This document shows positions 47,701 to 55,100 of a stretch of DNA of 64,000 nucleotides, piece by piece (the stretch's first letter is position 1; each line of letters starts with the position of its first letter). This DNA comes from Xanthostigma xanthostigma. Lineage: Eukaryota; Arthropoda; Insecta; Raphidioptera; Raphidiidae. The notes beneath the pieces were generated by a model, which made no database searches, was not told where the DNA came from, and worked only from the letters and a program-made list of their open reading frames with translations. The DNA lies in the NCBI GenBank assembly GCA_963575645.1, contig OY754469.1, positions 10,000,001-10,064,000 of the forward strand, given 5' to 3'. A program made the position numbers and the translations under genes.

Positions 47701-50033
47701 TGTTAGATAAAGTATTGCAATGGGTAGGCCAAGTATGCGTTCCTTTGAAATTTGAGAGTTTCCCTCGATTTCTCCGGATTCCACCATCAGATCCTGACTT
47801 GGTGCCGATGGGACCACCTCGGAAGTGCACTCTTTCGAATAAAAAAAGAATTTTGAAAATCGGTCCATAATTGACGGAGAAATCGGCGAACATACATAAA
47901 AAAATATACAGTCGAACATAGAACATAGAAGTCGCTTAAAAAGGTTTAAATAGAGATATTATATCAATTCAGTGTTCGTTAACGTTGCAAATATAATATT
48001 ATTGAAACATTACTTTATTGAAAATGATTCACAGTACGATTCATAATCATGTTTTCCGGATTTTAGTTGTAAGTTTTGCCGCCAGATAGAGTAGTTTATA
48101 TAAAGGATCCCAATATATTGACATTTTCTTGGGTGAATTTAAGTCAGGTCGCGAAGTTTCATCTGTGATTTTGATGTTACTAAACTCCAATTTAGAAATT
48201 CTTGATTCAACGAAAAATAGACTCAAAACCTAGTTCTACTCCCGTTGACACCTGCTTATTATTGACACAGGCATGAACGTGACTGATTTGGGGAACATCG
48301 ATGGCGTCAACATGTGGCCGGCATTAACATCGAATCAAACAAGTCCGCGTACGGAAGTCGTTGTCAATATCGACGACATTGCGAATTACGCAAGTCTTCG
48401 TCGCGGCGACTGGAAATACGTAATCGGCTCGGTGGTTAAGGGAACACAGGATCAATGGTACGGAGAAGAAGGAGAACGTGATGAGTATGATGTTGATCGA
48501 GTACTCAGCTCGAAAACTGCTATCGCCTTAGCCGGTGTCCTTACCGACAAACAGTTGCAGGAGAAACGAGCTGCCGATCATCAACCAGGTAAGACGTAAT
48601 CTTTAATCAAGGATATAGTTAAATCTTAATAACAAATGTGAATTTTAATACGGTATAGTGCGTACTACTATTAATAACTTTAAAGAATAGCTTCTGTGAA
48701 GGTTCATATCTGACGTTATCTAAGATAAAAATTAGCTTTCGCATGATGTGAAATATACAGTTACAAATGGCTATATATTAGAATGATGAATTGACCTTAC
48801 TGTGTCACTGTGGAGTAATGTAACTCAGTCCGCCGCGATAGTGGAATTAGATTCGGGGTTCGCATCCCGATGGTGACATTGTTTGAGAAATAAATATAGA
48901 CATGTAACAATGGGTGTTTCAACAATGTAGCAACAGAAGCTATTCTTTAAAGTTAAATCTTAAGTAGCAGCGCAAGCAAATTAGCGTAATACTCGCCACG
49001 AATCTAAAAGGCTCGGAAGTTAGATGCGAATGCGGGCTTGCGCTTGTACAGTCTGTTGAAAAATTACAAACTCGCAACTCAACAAAACTAAAGTAACAAT
49101 AACAACTTGACAATAGCGTACTCGACTGTACTTTAAAGCAGGATAGCGACAAGTGACAAAGGCAACGAGCGATCACGGCCAATCACCGACCAGCGCACGT
49201 TCCGTGCAAGTAGCTGGGAGGTGGTGGGAGTATCAACGGCTCTATAATGTGCCTTTGTGCGACGCTGTTTGTGACTAGCTTTCGATTTTCGAACCTTTTA
49301 GATCTGTGGCGTGTCTCAATGCGCCGGATAACATGCTTTCATGATGAATAACAATTGGAGGTGTTGATTTGGGTAATTCTTTGCAGGTAATAACTTTTCA
49401 GTTCAGCTTTTAACATCGGAAAAGGTTGAAGAAATGCGACAAAACTCGATAATTCACTGCGAAAAACCGAACACTGACGAAACGTCGTCCAAAACGGCTT
49501 GTCGTCCTTTCGAATCGCCGTGTCTCTTCAACATACGCGAAGACCCGTGCGAAACTATAAACCTTGCCTCCACGCGGCCTCTTGTTCTGTTAAGTTTGGA
49601 GGAAAGCTTGATTCAGCATCGCAAAACCGTTGTAAAACCAAGGAACAGACCCGAGGATCCAAACGCGGATCCTGCGAAATGGAACGGCGTATGGACGACG
49701 TGGCAAGATTGCCCGAAACACAAAAAATTGACAGACTCTATTTCACCAACGGCGCTGGTGGTGCTGATAGTGCTGTGCATTGCGTTCTTTGTGGTCATCA
49801 TGGTTCTTTTGTTATTGGCGCTGAAGAAATTTTCTTCGAGGACGTCACCCAATGGCGGTGCTGTTCTTTCATCTATTTTCAAAACGTTCGATTTTGATGC
49901 AGAAGGAAAACAGAGTATTCCGGATAAAGATCACAGAAGTCCGTTGGCTGGCCATCAGCAAGACGAAGTGTTTGAACAGAGAGAGATCTCAAGACAAAAC
50001 TCTTTTAGAAGCGCTATTCGACACATGGATTAA
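23610..50033 (+). CDS. Arylsulfatase B-like sulfatase with C-terminal membrane anchor (8 exons)
   Basis: This is a predicted lysosomal or secretory sulfatase ester hydrolase. The exons are 23610-23720, 28053-28212, 32973-33199, 40452-40707, 46020-46177, 46964-47099, 48271-48588 and 49387-50033. All junctions are GT-AG and the joined frame is open for 670 residues. Residues 1-24 form a signal peptide. Family active-site residues are all present: DD (35-36), CTPSRAS with the cysteine that becomes formylglycine (C74, R78), GKWHLG (K128, H130), H221, SDNGA (D284, N285) and LKGSPWEGG (K306). A hydrophobic segment at about 577-601 is followed by a 69-residue charged tail, so the product is predicted to be a type I membrane protein, longer than human ARSB (533). 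ARSB acts on N-acetylgalactosamine 4-sulfate; the substrate here is only inferred, and the relatives ARSI/ARSJ are alternatives. Four introns exceed 4 kb because of transposon insertions. Confidence 0.95.
23985..24156. repeat. 86-bp tandem duplication in arylsulfatase intron 1
   Basis: TTACGAATTTTCGATCA starts at 23985 and again at 24071. The two units share GTCACGTGTCCTGACGCGAG and the ACATTTTTTACCCATTACAA tail. Confidence 0.85.
24370..24652 (-). mobile_element. Helitron-like fragment, minus strand
   Basis: Read on the minus strand it starts near TACTAATATTATAG and ends CACCCGGGTGAAACCGGACG, then GACCACCAG, close to the 3' end of the Helitron at 36042-36395. The final CTRR is altered to CCAG, so it is an aged copy in intron 1. 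Confidence 0.6.
24653..25828. other. Arylsulfatase intron 1 middle part, repeat-like phrases only
   Basis: Around 24810-24900 there is GTCTGTTTGTCTGTGAACACG followed by a GATTGAAACC phrase typical of dispersed insect repeats. No exon or bounded element can be supported. Confidence 0.4.
25829..26171. mobile_element. LTR retrotransposon ends joined head-to-head, tRNA-Lys primer sites
   Basis: 25829-26042 has the look of a 214-bp LTR (starts TGTAACA, ends TGTTACA). After 3 bp comes TGGCGCCCAACGTGGGGC (26046-26063), complementary to the 3' end of tRNA-Lys (CTT type). The sequence then turns back at about 26077: the primer site and the last about 55 bp of the LTR repeat in inverted orientation to 26171. 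No gag/pol sequence is present. Confidence 0.75.
26172..28052. other. Arylsulfatase intron 1, 3' part, nothing recognised
   Basis: AT-rich DNA with no repeat boundary or coding motif seen. A C run directly follows the LTR palindrome at 26170. Confidence 0.5.
28053..28212 (+). CDS. Arylsulfatase exon 2 (catalytic cysteine signature)
   Basis: It encodes [20 protein letters not shown] and then [19 protein letters not shown], which contains the C-x-P-S-R sulfatase signature with the cysteine that sulfatase-modifying factor converts to formylglycine. The acceptor is TTATAG and the donor GTAAGT; it ends in phase 1. Confidence 0.95.
28213..29450. other. Arylsulfatase intron 2, 5' part, nothing recognised
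   Basis: AT-rich intron sequence without a bounded repeat that I can define. Confidence 0.5.
29455..29495 (+). ncRNA. Degenerate hammerhead-like motif in intron 2
   Basis: GGCC, CTGAAGA (29460-29466), a hairpin TGAAAA/TTTTCA, AAACGTT, GGCC. The stem I halves GGCC/GGCC pair fully, but the G of the GAAA core is missing or replaced, so activity is doubtful. It is probably a Penelope-like remnant. Confidence 0.45.
29642..29995. mobile_element. Tigger/pogo-like MITE with TA target
   Basis: The inverted ends AGTCGAACCTG and CAGGTTTGACTG (CAGTCAAACCTG on the other strand) are bordered by TA. The interior has repeated CTTATAGAGG phrases, a style of subterminal repeat common in Tigger-type MITEs. 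354 bp, non-coding. Confidence 0.7.
29998..30920. other. Arylsulfatase intron 2, nothing recognised
   Basis: There is a short GATCAACG repeat (TTGATCGTCGATCAACGC then GATCAACGC, about 30194-30222) and an ATCCTTGG/TTTTTAGTTTTTAAATGAG duplication near 30440-30510. No gene is seen. Confidence 0.45.
30929..31765. mobile_element. hAT element with exact TSD and ACGGATTT subterminal motifs
   Basis: The inverted ends CAGGGCTGCCAGAT are flanked by identical TATGACAT octamers (30921-30928 and 31766-31773). The left subterminal zone has at least five (G)AACGGATTT/ACGGATTT copies within about 110 bp and the right has two more, resembling transposase-binding arrays. 837 bp without transposase. Confidence 0.92.
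31855..32790 (+). mobile_element. Older LINE copy (Jockey/CR1-like RT), interrupted
   Basis: 31857-32080 reads an RT segment ([29 protein letters not shown]). After an insertion (32081-32327) the same element resumes with CIRAI-like and [24 protein letters not shown] C-terminal sequence to about 32702, then a 3' UTR with AATAAAG and a (TATC)n tail at about 32766-32790. The residues expected between WGNS and CIRAI are missing, so some target sequence was lost at the insertion. Confidence 0.8.
32081..32327 (-). mobile_element. Younger 5'-truncated LINE 3' end, inserted in reverse
   Basis: The complement of this stretch matches the 3' end of the LINE at about 7915-8170, including the C-terminal codons, the 3' UTR and the TATG microsatellite tail (here CATA, 32081-32100). 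It lies antisense inside the older LINE, giving a relative insertion order. Confidence 0.85.
32973..33199 (+). CDS. Arylsulfatase exon 3
   Basis: It encodes [40 protein letters not shown] and [20 protein letters not shown]. It includes the second sulfatase signature region ([13 protein letters not shown]) with the lysine and histidine that contact the sulfate. The acceptor is TTTCAG and the donor GTGAGT; it ends in phase 0. Confidence 0.95.
33319..34081. mobile_element. Large foldback element (CAGGGTGTCCCATTAAGAAT ends) in intron 3
   Basis: The outer arms of about 95 bp are nearly perfect inverted repeats. Inside, a second palindrome (CTCTACCAGTGGCGTACGGC ... its complement) spans 33557-33985. 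The left arm carries about 150 bp (33410-33556) absent from the right. TA follows the right end; the left flank is TG, so the target duplication is degraded. Confidence 0.8.
34085..34390. mobile_element. ACGTGCCACG-ended MITE, copy 1
   Basis: The termini ACGTGCCACGAATCTAAAA and its inverted partner (ACGTGCCACGGATCTAAAA) enclose 306 bp of relatively GC-rich sequence. It starts 3 bp after the preceding foldback. A second copy is at 48992-49313. Non-coding. Confidence 0.8.
34547..35203. mobile_element. Foldback mariner-like element (CAGTATGGTTTTTAAAAAAC ends)
   Basis: Nearly perfect inverted arms of over 300 bp meet at about 34870. Both outer ends are flanked by TA (in TATATA). There is no coding sequence. 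In RNA from the host intron this would fold into a hairpin of about 300 bp. Confidence 0.88.
35204..35605. other. Arylsulfatase intron 3, nothing recognised
   Basis: Plain AT-rich intron DNA. Confidence 0.5.
35606..36032. mobile_element. GGCCGCTGCACACG-family element, full-length copy
   Basis: The inverted ends GGCCGCTGCACACGAGG and CCTCGTGTGCAGCGGC make this the best-preserved of three copies (others at 9235 and 23037). 427 bp, GC-richer than its surroundings, with no complete protein. TTAA precedes it and GTTTA follows, so the target duplication is unclear. Confidence 0.8.
36042..36395 (+). mobile_element. Non-autonomous Helitron C
   Basis: It starts TCGATACTAATATATAAAGC, then GAAGAGTTTGTTTGTTTTG. 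It ends CACCCGGGTGAAACCGGGCG, then GGACCGCTAG followed by T. This is a typical Helitron 5' TC / 3' hairpin plus CTAG structure, 354 bp and non-coding. Confidence 0.88.
36396..37520. other. Arylsulfatase intron 3, nothing recognised
   Basis: Repeat-like DNA near 37200-37400 (CTAGCGTAGCGAGTGCGGTA) is of unknown class. No exon found. Confidence 0.4.
37521..37647. repeat. 65-bp tandem duplication
   Basis: GCTACCGCGTTCCTATTGGT starts at 37521 and again at 37586. Both units end in CGTACAGTTTCGGCTC. Confidence 0.9.
37648..39010. other. Arylsulfatase intron 3, nothing recognised
   Basis: AT-rich intron DNA, no bounded element. Confidence 0.5.
39011..39076. repeat. 21-bp tandem repeat, three copies
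   Basis: AG(C/T)GCTCGCAAAACTCGTTAT begins at 39011, 39032 and 39053, with a partial fourth unit. Confidence 0.92.
39077..40451. other. Arylsulfatase intron 3, 3' part, nothing recognised
   Basis: AT-rich intron DNA ending in the acceptor TTTTTATAG of exon 4. Confidence 0.5.
40452..40707 (+). CDS. Arylsulfatase exon 4
   Basis: It encodes [40 protein letters not shown] and [20 protein letters not shown]. This corresponds to the ARSB region holding the catalytic histidine (H221 here). The donor GTAAAT follows at 40708, ending in phase 1. Confidence 0.95.
40876..41804. mobile_element. Tigger-like element interrupted by a hAT insertion (probable)
   Basis: The right end reads, on the minus strand, CAGTGTAGACTCTATATAGC then GACACTCAAGGGACTG, a Tigger-style terminus flanked by TA. 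It is cut by the hAT at 41231-41794. The left end (CACTCTAAATAACGACAGAC, duplicated at once) is weaker, so the left border is tentative. Confidence 0.5.
41231..41794. mobile_element. hAT element nested in the Tigger-like terminus
   Basis: Perfect CAGCGTTGCCAG inverted ends. The flanking octamers GTCTACAC (41223-41230) and GTGTACAC (41795-41802) match at 7 of 8 positions. Subterminal GCGGGACNT/CGGGAC phrases occur at both ends. 564 bp, non-coding. Confidence 0.85.
41840..41896 (+). mobile_element. Helitron 3' end fragment
   Basis: It ends CGTACGGAGCCGCGGGTATC then AGCTAG before T, a common Helitron 3' terminus in insects. The 5' part was not located. Confidence 0.6.
41897..43175. mobile_element. 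Penelope-like remnant followed by unrecognised intron DNA
   Basis: About 41960-42270 contains a phrase block (CCACACTTGTCGACACACTT; GGACCACGGCATACAAGCCC) around a hammerhead-like motif, which I associate with Penelope-type terminal repeats. The remainder to 43175 has no recognised feature. Class assignment is by memory of motif order, not by search. Confidence 0.45.
42150..42200 (+). ncRNA. Degenerate hammerhead-like motif in intron 4
   Basis: A perfect 6-bp stem II (GTCTAC/GTAGAC, 42165-42170 and 42178-42183), GAAA (42184-42187) and CGTC follow TTGATAA where CTGANGA is expected. Two of the essential core bases are changed, so this copy is probably inactive. Confidence 0.5.
43184..43482. mobile_element. 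hAT MITE with exact TSD
   Basis: The ends CAGTGGCGTAAC and GTCACGCCACTG are flanked by identical GTCTATTC octamers (43176-43183 and 43483-43490). GC-rich right half, 299 bp, non-coding. Confidence 0.9.
43531..43768. mobile_element. hAT fragment related to 17637-18167 (opposite orientation)
   Basis: It begins TATGTGCCGGATATCCGTAT and continues with CCGTATCC subterminal repeats, then matches the complement of 17950-18165 (AATCGTATTTGGCGCC block). The other half is missing. Confidence 0.8.
43769..44839. repeat. Arylsulfatase intron 4 stretch with a CGATATTG inverted cluster
   Basis: 44073-44162 has interleaved inverted copies of CCGGGCAATATCGACATTG-like phrases (TGTCGATATTGACCGGTCAA; TGTCGATATTGCCCGG; TCCGGACATTGACC). 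The class is unknown. The rest is plain AT-rich DNA. Confidence 0.5.
44840..44964 (+). mobile_element. Helitron 3' fragment
   Basis: AATTCGGGCGAAGCTGGACC then GGACTACTAG followed by T fits the Helitron 3' terminus. The 5' boundary is not clear. Confidence 0.55.
44994..45600 (+). mobile_element. PIF/Harbinger-like element, internally deleted
   Basis: About 55-bp imperfect inverted ends (GGGTAAAAACATAGTAGAAC, then GAGGCTAGAGGCACAGC) lie within TTA...TAA context. A plus-strand frame at 45131-45433 encodes 100 residues with [39 protein letters not shown] and IGPEETTRQ. These match the N-terminal region of HARBI1-type DDE nucleases, just before the catalytic domain, which is deleted. Confidence 0.8.
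45131..45433 (+). pseudogene. Truncated Harbinger (HARBI1-like) transposase N-terminus
   Basis: 100 residues from ATG: an acidic start ([18 protein letters not shown]), then the conserved WVRP/NKxRxxxGxYHTLFxEL-type segment and the RM-x2-TF-x2-IL helix seen in HARBI1-like proteins. A stop codon follows the point where the DDE domain should begin. The element cannot encode an active transposase. Confidence 0.75.
46020..46177 (+). CDS. Arylsulfatase exon 5 (SDNGA metal/sulfate ligands)
   Basis: It encodes [20 protein letters not shown] then [19 protein letters not shown] and NYPLRG. The D and N of SDNGA are the remaining metal ligands of sulfatases. The acceptor is TTACAG and the donor GTAAGT; it ends in phase 0. 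Confidence 0.95.
46478..46897. mobile_element. TTAA-flanked foldback MITE in intron 5
   Basis: About 175-bp inverted arms (outer end GAGTATTCGTCCCTGCAAAC) meet near 46690. Each end is bordered by TTAA (46474-46477 and 46898-46901), as for piggyBac-type targets. It makes up more than half of this 786-bp intron. Confidence 0.85.
46964..47099 (+). CDS. Arylsulfatase exon 6
   Basis: It encodes [20 protein letters not shown] and [19 protein letters not shown]. It contains the WEGG motif and the lysine equivalent to ARSB K318. The acceptor is TTGACAG and the donor GTTAGT; it ends in phase 1. Confidence 0.95.
47424..47941. mobile_element. GAACCGACTTCAAAA repeat, copy 2 (intron 6)
   Basis: It aligns end to end with 14463-14998: an initial self-complementary half, then the TCTCCGGATNCCACCATCAG and CGATGGNACCACCTCGGAAG blocks. 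It is in the same orientation as the gene. Confidence 0.75.
48271..48588 (+). CDS. Arylsulfatase exon 7
   Basis: 106 codons, including [20 protein letters not shown] and [20 protein letters not shown]. This is the C-terminal sulfatase subdomain, where the D-G-x-x-x-W and GDWK phrases are typical of ARSB-type enzymes. The acceptor is ACACAG and the donor GTAAGA; it ends in phase 1. Confidence 0.94.
48992..49313. mobile_element. ACGTGCCACG-ended MITE, copy 2 (intron 7)
   Basis: It is closely similar throughout to 34085-34390 (for example GCAACGAGCGATCACGGCCA, TAGCTGGGAGGTGGTGGGAG). The left end has mutated to ACTCGCCACGAATC. It lies about 73 bp upstream of exon 8. Confidence 0.8.
49387..50033 (+). 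CDS. Arylsulfatase exon 8 (C-terminus, membrane anchor)
   Basis: 216 codons plus stop. [20 protein letters not shown] and the following LxEEL-like stretch are the usual end of the ARSB fold. It then extends with a proline/asparagine-rich linker, the hydrophobic [20 protein letters not shown] segment and a charged tail ending RHMD. The anchor is beyond the normal ARSB length. Confidence 0.94.
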
Positions 50034-51772
50034 TTTATAAGTCTACGTGAGATTTTTAAAAATGAGCTGTTGTAAATTACTAACGCCATTTTCCGCCTGG
50101 ACAGTTTTTTTGGAAATTTGGAAAATTAATAGTTAACGATTGATTATTTCTGTTAGAAAAATCTGATGTAAAGAATTGTTAATGTTTGCATTTAAATTTT
50201 TCATTCTGTAAGAACTGTCTGGAGCTTGCGATCCGGAAATATTTAGTTAAAGGGCCTTCGAAGGAGAAGGGTTGTCCATTATTGATCTAAAATGACAATT
50301 CAAACCGTGTCAGCGGTTTTTTAGCGCAACGTCTGTGTCAGGATAAAAAACATTTTCTGTAAATATTCTTCCTATTTGTTTATAATCTTAATTATAGCAT
50401 AGTCGAATCCGAGACATGGCACACACATTTTGTTATTAGGTAAGTTCATTTTCTACCAACAGATGGCATAATGTCAAATCTCAAATCCCAATAAGTATAA
50501 ATAATTTCTTTTACAATTTCCGGAACCAATTAAAGGAAAACGGCAAAGTAAATAACTAATGGAGATGCATTAAAAAAATTACGTTTTAGATGTTAGAAAC
50601 AATGTAAAAAGTTTTTTTATCAGGAACGTAAGAAATTAGGTAAAATATATTTGCAGGCAAATTTATTTTAAATGTACATATTTTAAATATTTTGACGAAT
50701 TTATTCTGTATAAATTTTTTGTCAATAAGTATTTATTTATTTTTAGTGTTAATGCTACAGTAGAGCTGCGATTGTTCGGACTGATGTTGATAAAGCTTCA
50801 AGTGTTTCAAAATTTTTAACCGCCGATCAAAAGGAGTAGGATTGGTGCTTTTGATCGATAAGTTGATTTGTTTTCTACTTTGAGTAGAATAAAAATAGAA
50901 ATGTCTGTTTACGGGAACGCCTCCATAATCGAAGTTCTACTATAATGATTTTTTTAAACATTACATTATTGATGATATGCAATAATGCTATTTGTAAAAA
51001 AAACTTTTATAATTTTTTTAGGTATTTAATATATTTTATAAAAAAAAAATGATTGAGTATTACTCTTAAATTGAATTTTTAACATATCTTTATAATATTA
51101 GATTCGTCATTATTTATAAAAATATAAAAAAATCAAACAAACATATGCTTGGGTGACGGAATTTATGGAATGTATAGTAAAATCGTAAAAATGAGCAGGT
51201 GTTTCTAATAGATTGCTTTTGTGAATGAAAACACAGGGACGCAAAAGTTACAAAACCGTATATGTCATGTTTTTTTTAAAGGCATTCCAAAGAAAATTCG
51301 CAAGCGAAAAACGTTGAATAAACATATTTTCAAAAGACTTAATCACTAAAACTTATTAAATCGAAATAAGAAAACTGTTTTAGTTAATAGTATACGTTTT
51401 TAAATGTAATCTTTTCGAACGTTAAGTGGGTGACCCTGTTGAATTCAATTTTTGACAGTACATTTACACAGAAGTTTTTTAGAGCATTGTCTTGAAAATC
51501 ATAGATGTTTGATTAATTTTTCCATGGAATTGTTTAAAAATATCTATCTTTTGCAATATTTTTCAGAATTTAGTTCGTTTTATTGTTTTATATAAAATTA
51601 TAGTTTGATTTGCTTTGTAAATTTTCACTTCTCATTTCTGTTTAACGTGCAAGAACGAACCTTCTCTTCAACTTCATTGATAAAAAAAAGATTAAGCTGT
51701 GCAACTTAACCTCAACTGTCAAATTAATTTTATCAAAACGTCAAATGTGTTTCATAATATATCTACGTGAAA
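50034..51772. other. Intergenic region: arylsulfatase 3' UTR and CLPB 5' flank
   Basis: AT-rich DNA without recognised repeats. Possible polyadenylation signals AATAAA occur at 50888-50893 and 51317-51322; which is used cannot be told. The last 100 bases are presumed CLPB promoter and 5' UTR. Confidence 0.5.
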
Positions 51773-52110
51773 ATGACTATGTCACTTTTAAAAATGTGTT
51801 CAGTGCTTCAAACGTGTAACATTATATTCAAATCAAGATATTCGTCATTTCCAAAAGTGCTGTCAAAATTCAAATTTTATAATGTAAATACGAAGCATAC
51901 AAAATTCACAATACCCTTAATTTCCGCAAGTAACAGAGAATATTCAACTGGCGATGGATATTATAGTGATTCTGAGAACAAAAGGAAAGCATTTTTAATG
52001 CTGGCAAGTGCTTTTGGATTGTTTATTGCAGTATGTGAAAGTTACGAAAATATAAATATAAAGAAATTGTTTAGAGCAGCTCAATATGGTAATGTTCCAG
52101 AATTGAAAAG
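51773..52110 (+). CDS. CLPB: CLPB exon 1
   Basis: It encodes the presequence ([20 protein letters not shown]), the hydrophobic segment ([16 protein letters not shown]) and the start of the ankyrin region ([16 protein letters not shown]). The donor GTAATT follows; it ends in phase 2. Confidence 0.9.
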
Positions 52111-55100
52111 GTAATTTTACACTTTTAATATGTTACATACTATACATGTGAGGGGAGTCCAGGCTTTTTTCCCGTTAACTTTACAACTGAGCTACGGTAA
52201 GAGTACGATAACTTGCTATGCAAAATATCCACTGGAAATTCACAATTATTGTTTTATATAACATATAACAGCGTTATTGGTCGTTTTAAGTGCGGAAAAT
52301 TAATTTTTATAAATTAATTTAAAAAAATTAAATATGGTATAGTAAGTATATTATTTACTATAGCGATCGCTATCTTGTCTTATATAGTGATAAGAAAAGA
52401 GAAAGTTATATATACCTGTACCTATGATAAACAAAGATAGAAATATCAATTGGTTGGAATGAAATACAATTGAACGTTCAGGGCAGAGTCGTATTTGGAA
52501 ATTTTAATTTATAAAACGAATTTTAAATTTAAAGCTCACATTTTCATGAAGATTGAAAACCACCGCTTTTTTTGATAAAGGGGTATGCGAATTGTCTCGC
52601 AGTGAAACGGGAAGGGGCAAATGTGGAGTTTTTAAAAAAACAATTCCGGGGTGAACGATAAACGGGTATGCGAATTGTAATTCTGGGGTGAACGATAAAG
52701 GGGTATGCGAATTGTCTCGCAGTGAAACGGGAAGGGGCAAATGTGGAGTTTTTAAAAAAACAATTCCGGGGTGAACGATAAACGGGTATGCGAATTGTAA
52801 TTCTGGGGTGAACGATAAAGGGGTATGCGAATTGTCTCGCAGTGAAACGGGAAGGGGCAAATGTTGAGTTTTTAAAAAAACAATTCCGGGGTGAACGATA
52901 AACGGGTATGCGAATCTAAATACGACCCTGCTTCCATAACACAATCGAAAGCTGCATTCAAAGTGAGATAGTTATACAATAATTCTACACCAGTTGCTAT
53001 GACGTGTATTTGTGATTTTTGATTGGTTAGATTCAAAAAATGACAGTGAAAGACGAAAAGTAGTTCCATTTTTTTCACGTATTTTTGAGGAAATTTGTGA
53101 ATAATCCGCAAAGTTTTTTTTTTGAACGTCAGAATTTAGCGTTTTCTATGACTTAAAAAAAAATTTTCAAAATTTGGGTGCATAGTGTTATCGTACTGAA
53201 CCCCTGAGCTACAATGAATGCAATGAATGAAATAAACTATTATATTTTTCAATTTGATACTAGATTGATAAAAGAAGAAAATTTGGATGTCAATCAGCGA
53301 CATTCATTAGGCTGGACACCTCTCATGGTGGCTGCTGTCAATGGAAGATACGAAATTTGTAAATTATTATTAGACGCTGGGGCAGATCCAAATTTAGGTG
53401 ACGAATTTATAACTCCAAATAAAACTGCTATAGAGAAAGGTTTGCACTCAATTGATGGTATGTAATATGTATATGTTTTGCAAAGTTTCTTGTATTTTTT
53501 TTCTCTAATTTTAGTAAATACAAGACACCAACATTGTTAATATTAATGGTAGGCATTTTTTTTATCAATCGACTGTTTGGTTGCATGAGTGATTATTGCT
53601 TTTTAGTTTTAATGAAGCGCGAGGACGAATTTAATGATCGATTAAATACAAGAGCTACATTCAAAGGCTGTACTGCTTTACATTATGCAGTTTTATCAGA
53701 TAGTGTTGATACAGTTAAATTATTATTAGAAGCTGGGGCAGACCCCCGACAAGAAAATCATAATGGTCATAGGCCTGATCAGTATACTAGAGAGGGTGAC
53801 ATCAAGAAATTGCTACAAGAATATGTTGCTAAGGTAAAATGTTCTAGTTTTATCACCCAAAAGTGATACAGATGTCGCGAATCACTTACACTGGAATTCG
53901 AGTTTATAATTTGTATCTCATTTTGATATAATTATTGAATTAGGCTTTTGAAAAAAAAATAATTATCGATTTTTTTATTGTAAGTATTTTAAAACTTTAT
54001 TATAAATAATATTGATAATCGATGCGAAAAACTTTCAAAAAACTTTTTTTAAATGAATTATAAGCAATTTAAAATTGATAAAATATTTAAAAAAATCACG
54101 TGACTGCAAACACACTAAAATTGTTTTTGACAGTTGTGACGTCATAATGGTAAAATGTATATACGCAGTATGCTATCAATGGCTTCTACATGTGTATTGA
54201 CTAAGACATTATGACGTCACATTATGTTCGGGAAATGTCGGCGCGTTCTCGGAACTGGGTACAAAAATTTATTTTTAATTTGATATAACTTTTGAATTAT
54301 AACGAAAATAAAAAAAAGAAAAATAGTTTTGTTATAAAACTTATATACGATCTTTCCATTTATGACAAAAAAAAAATTCATTCAAAAGCCCAATTATCAA
54401 TAAATATCAATTATCAGTAAAATTAGTGTAAGTCTTTTTTCTTTGTTTATGCGACTATTTTATTTCGATTTAGTATGAAACTATACAAAAGGAAAAAGAT
54501 GCCGAAGAAAGAAGAAGATTTCCATTAGAACAGAGGCTAAAACAACACATTGTTGGTCAAGAGGGTCCAATATCTATAGTCGCTTCAAGTAAGTTTTATT
54601 TTCAAATGTTTACATGCACTGGTCATGGAGAATAAAAAGAAAAAAGAGATTGGTTCCGCGTATTCGCCATTGTTTAAAAAATGAAAAAATGAGGTTTTCT
54701 GTTCTGGTTGTCGAGGCGCTAAAAAGCTACATTATCCCAAGTAGAGAGGACGATTTGAATATAGATTTTTTTTACAATGAACTCAGTGGCAGATTTACCA
54801 GCAGGCTGAGTAGACTTGAGCCTAGGGCGGCAGATTTTAGGGGCGGCAAATAAAAATTATTTAATTACGTTTATGGTATGTACTTTATTGTGTAAGTACA
54901 TACATGGCCCTGCTTTATTAGTCGTTAAGCTTTGATTAACTCAGAAATATACCCAAAAACTATTTCTTGTGCAATTTCAACCAAATTGTTGGATTGTAAA
55001 AATAATTAATCTATAAGAACTGACAATTGCTGAGGTAAGGCCGGCAAAAATTTAAAAGCCACTTGGGAAATGTGTAAATCCGCCCCTGAATAAACTAATA

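Noticed and set aside
48826..48900. tRNA-like B box (GGGGTTCGCATCCC) in intron 7
   Set aside because: No convincing A box, cloverleaf or anticodon arm; at most a tRNA-SINE remnant.
49473..49490. GACGAAACGTCG resembling a hammerhead 3' core in arylsulfatase exon 8
   Set aside because: It is coding sequence with no CTGANGA or stem II upstream.
52504..53111. Minus-strand frame with three repeated peptide blocks (146 codons)
   Set aside because: The 120-bp minisatellite is a multiple of three, so an open frame repeats by chance; it lies in a CLPB intron within a TIR element.
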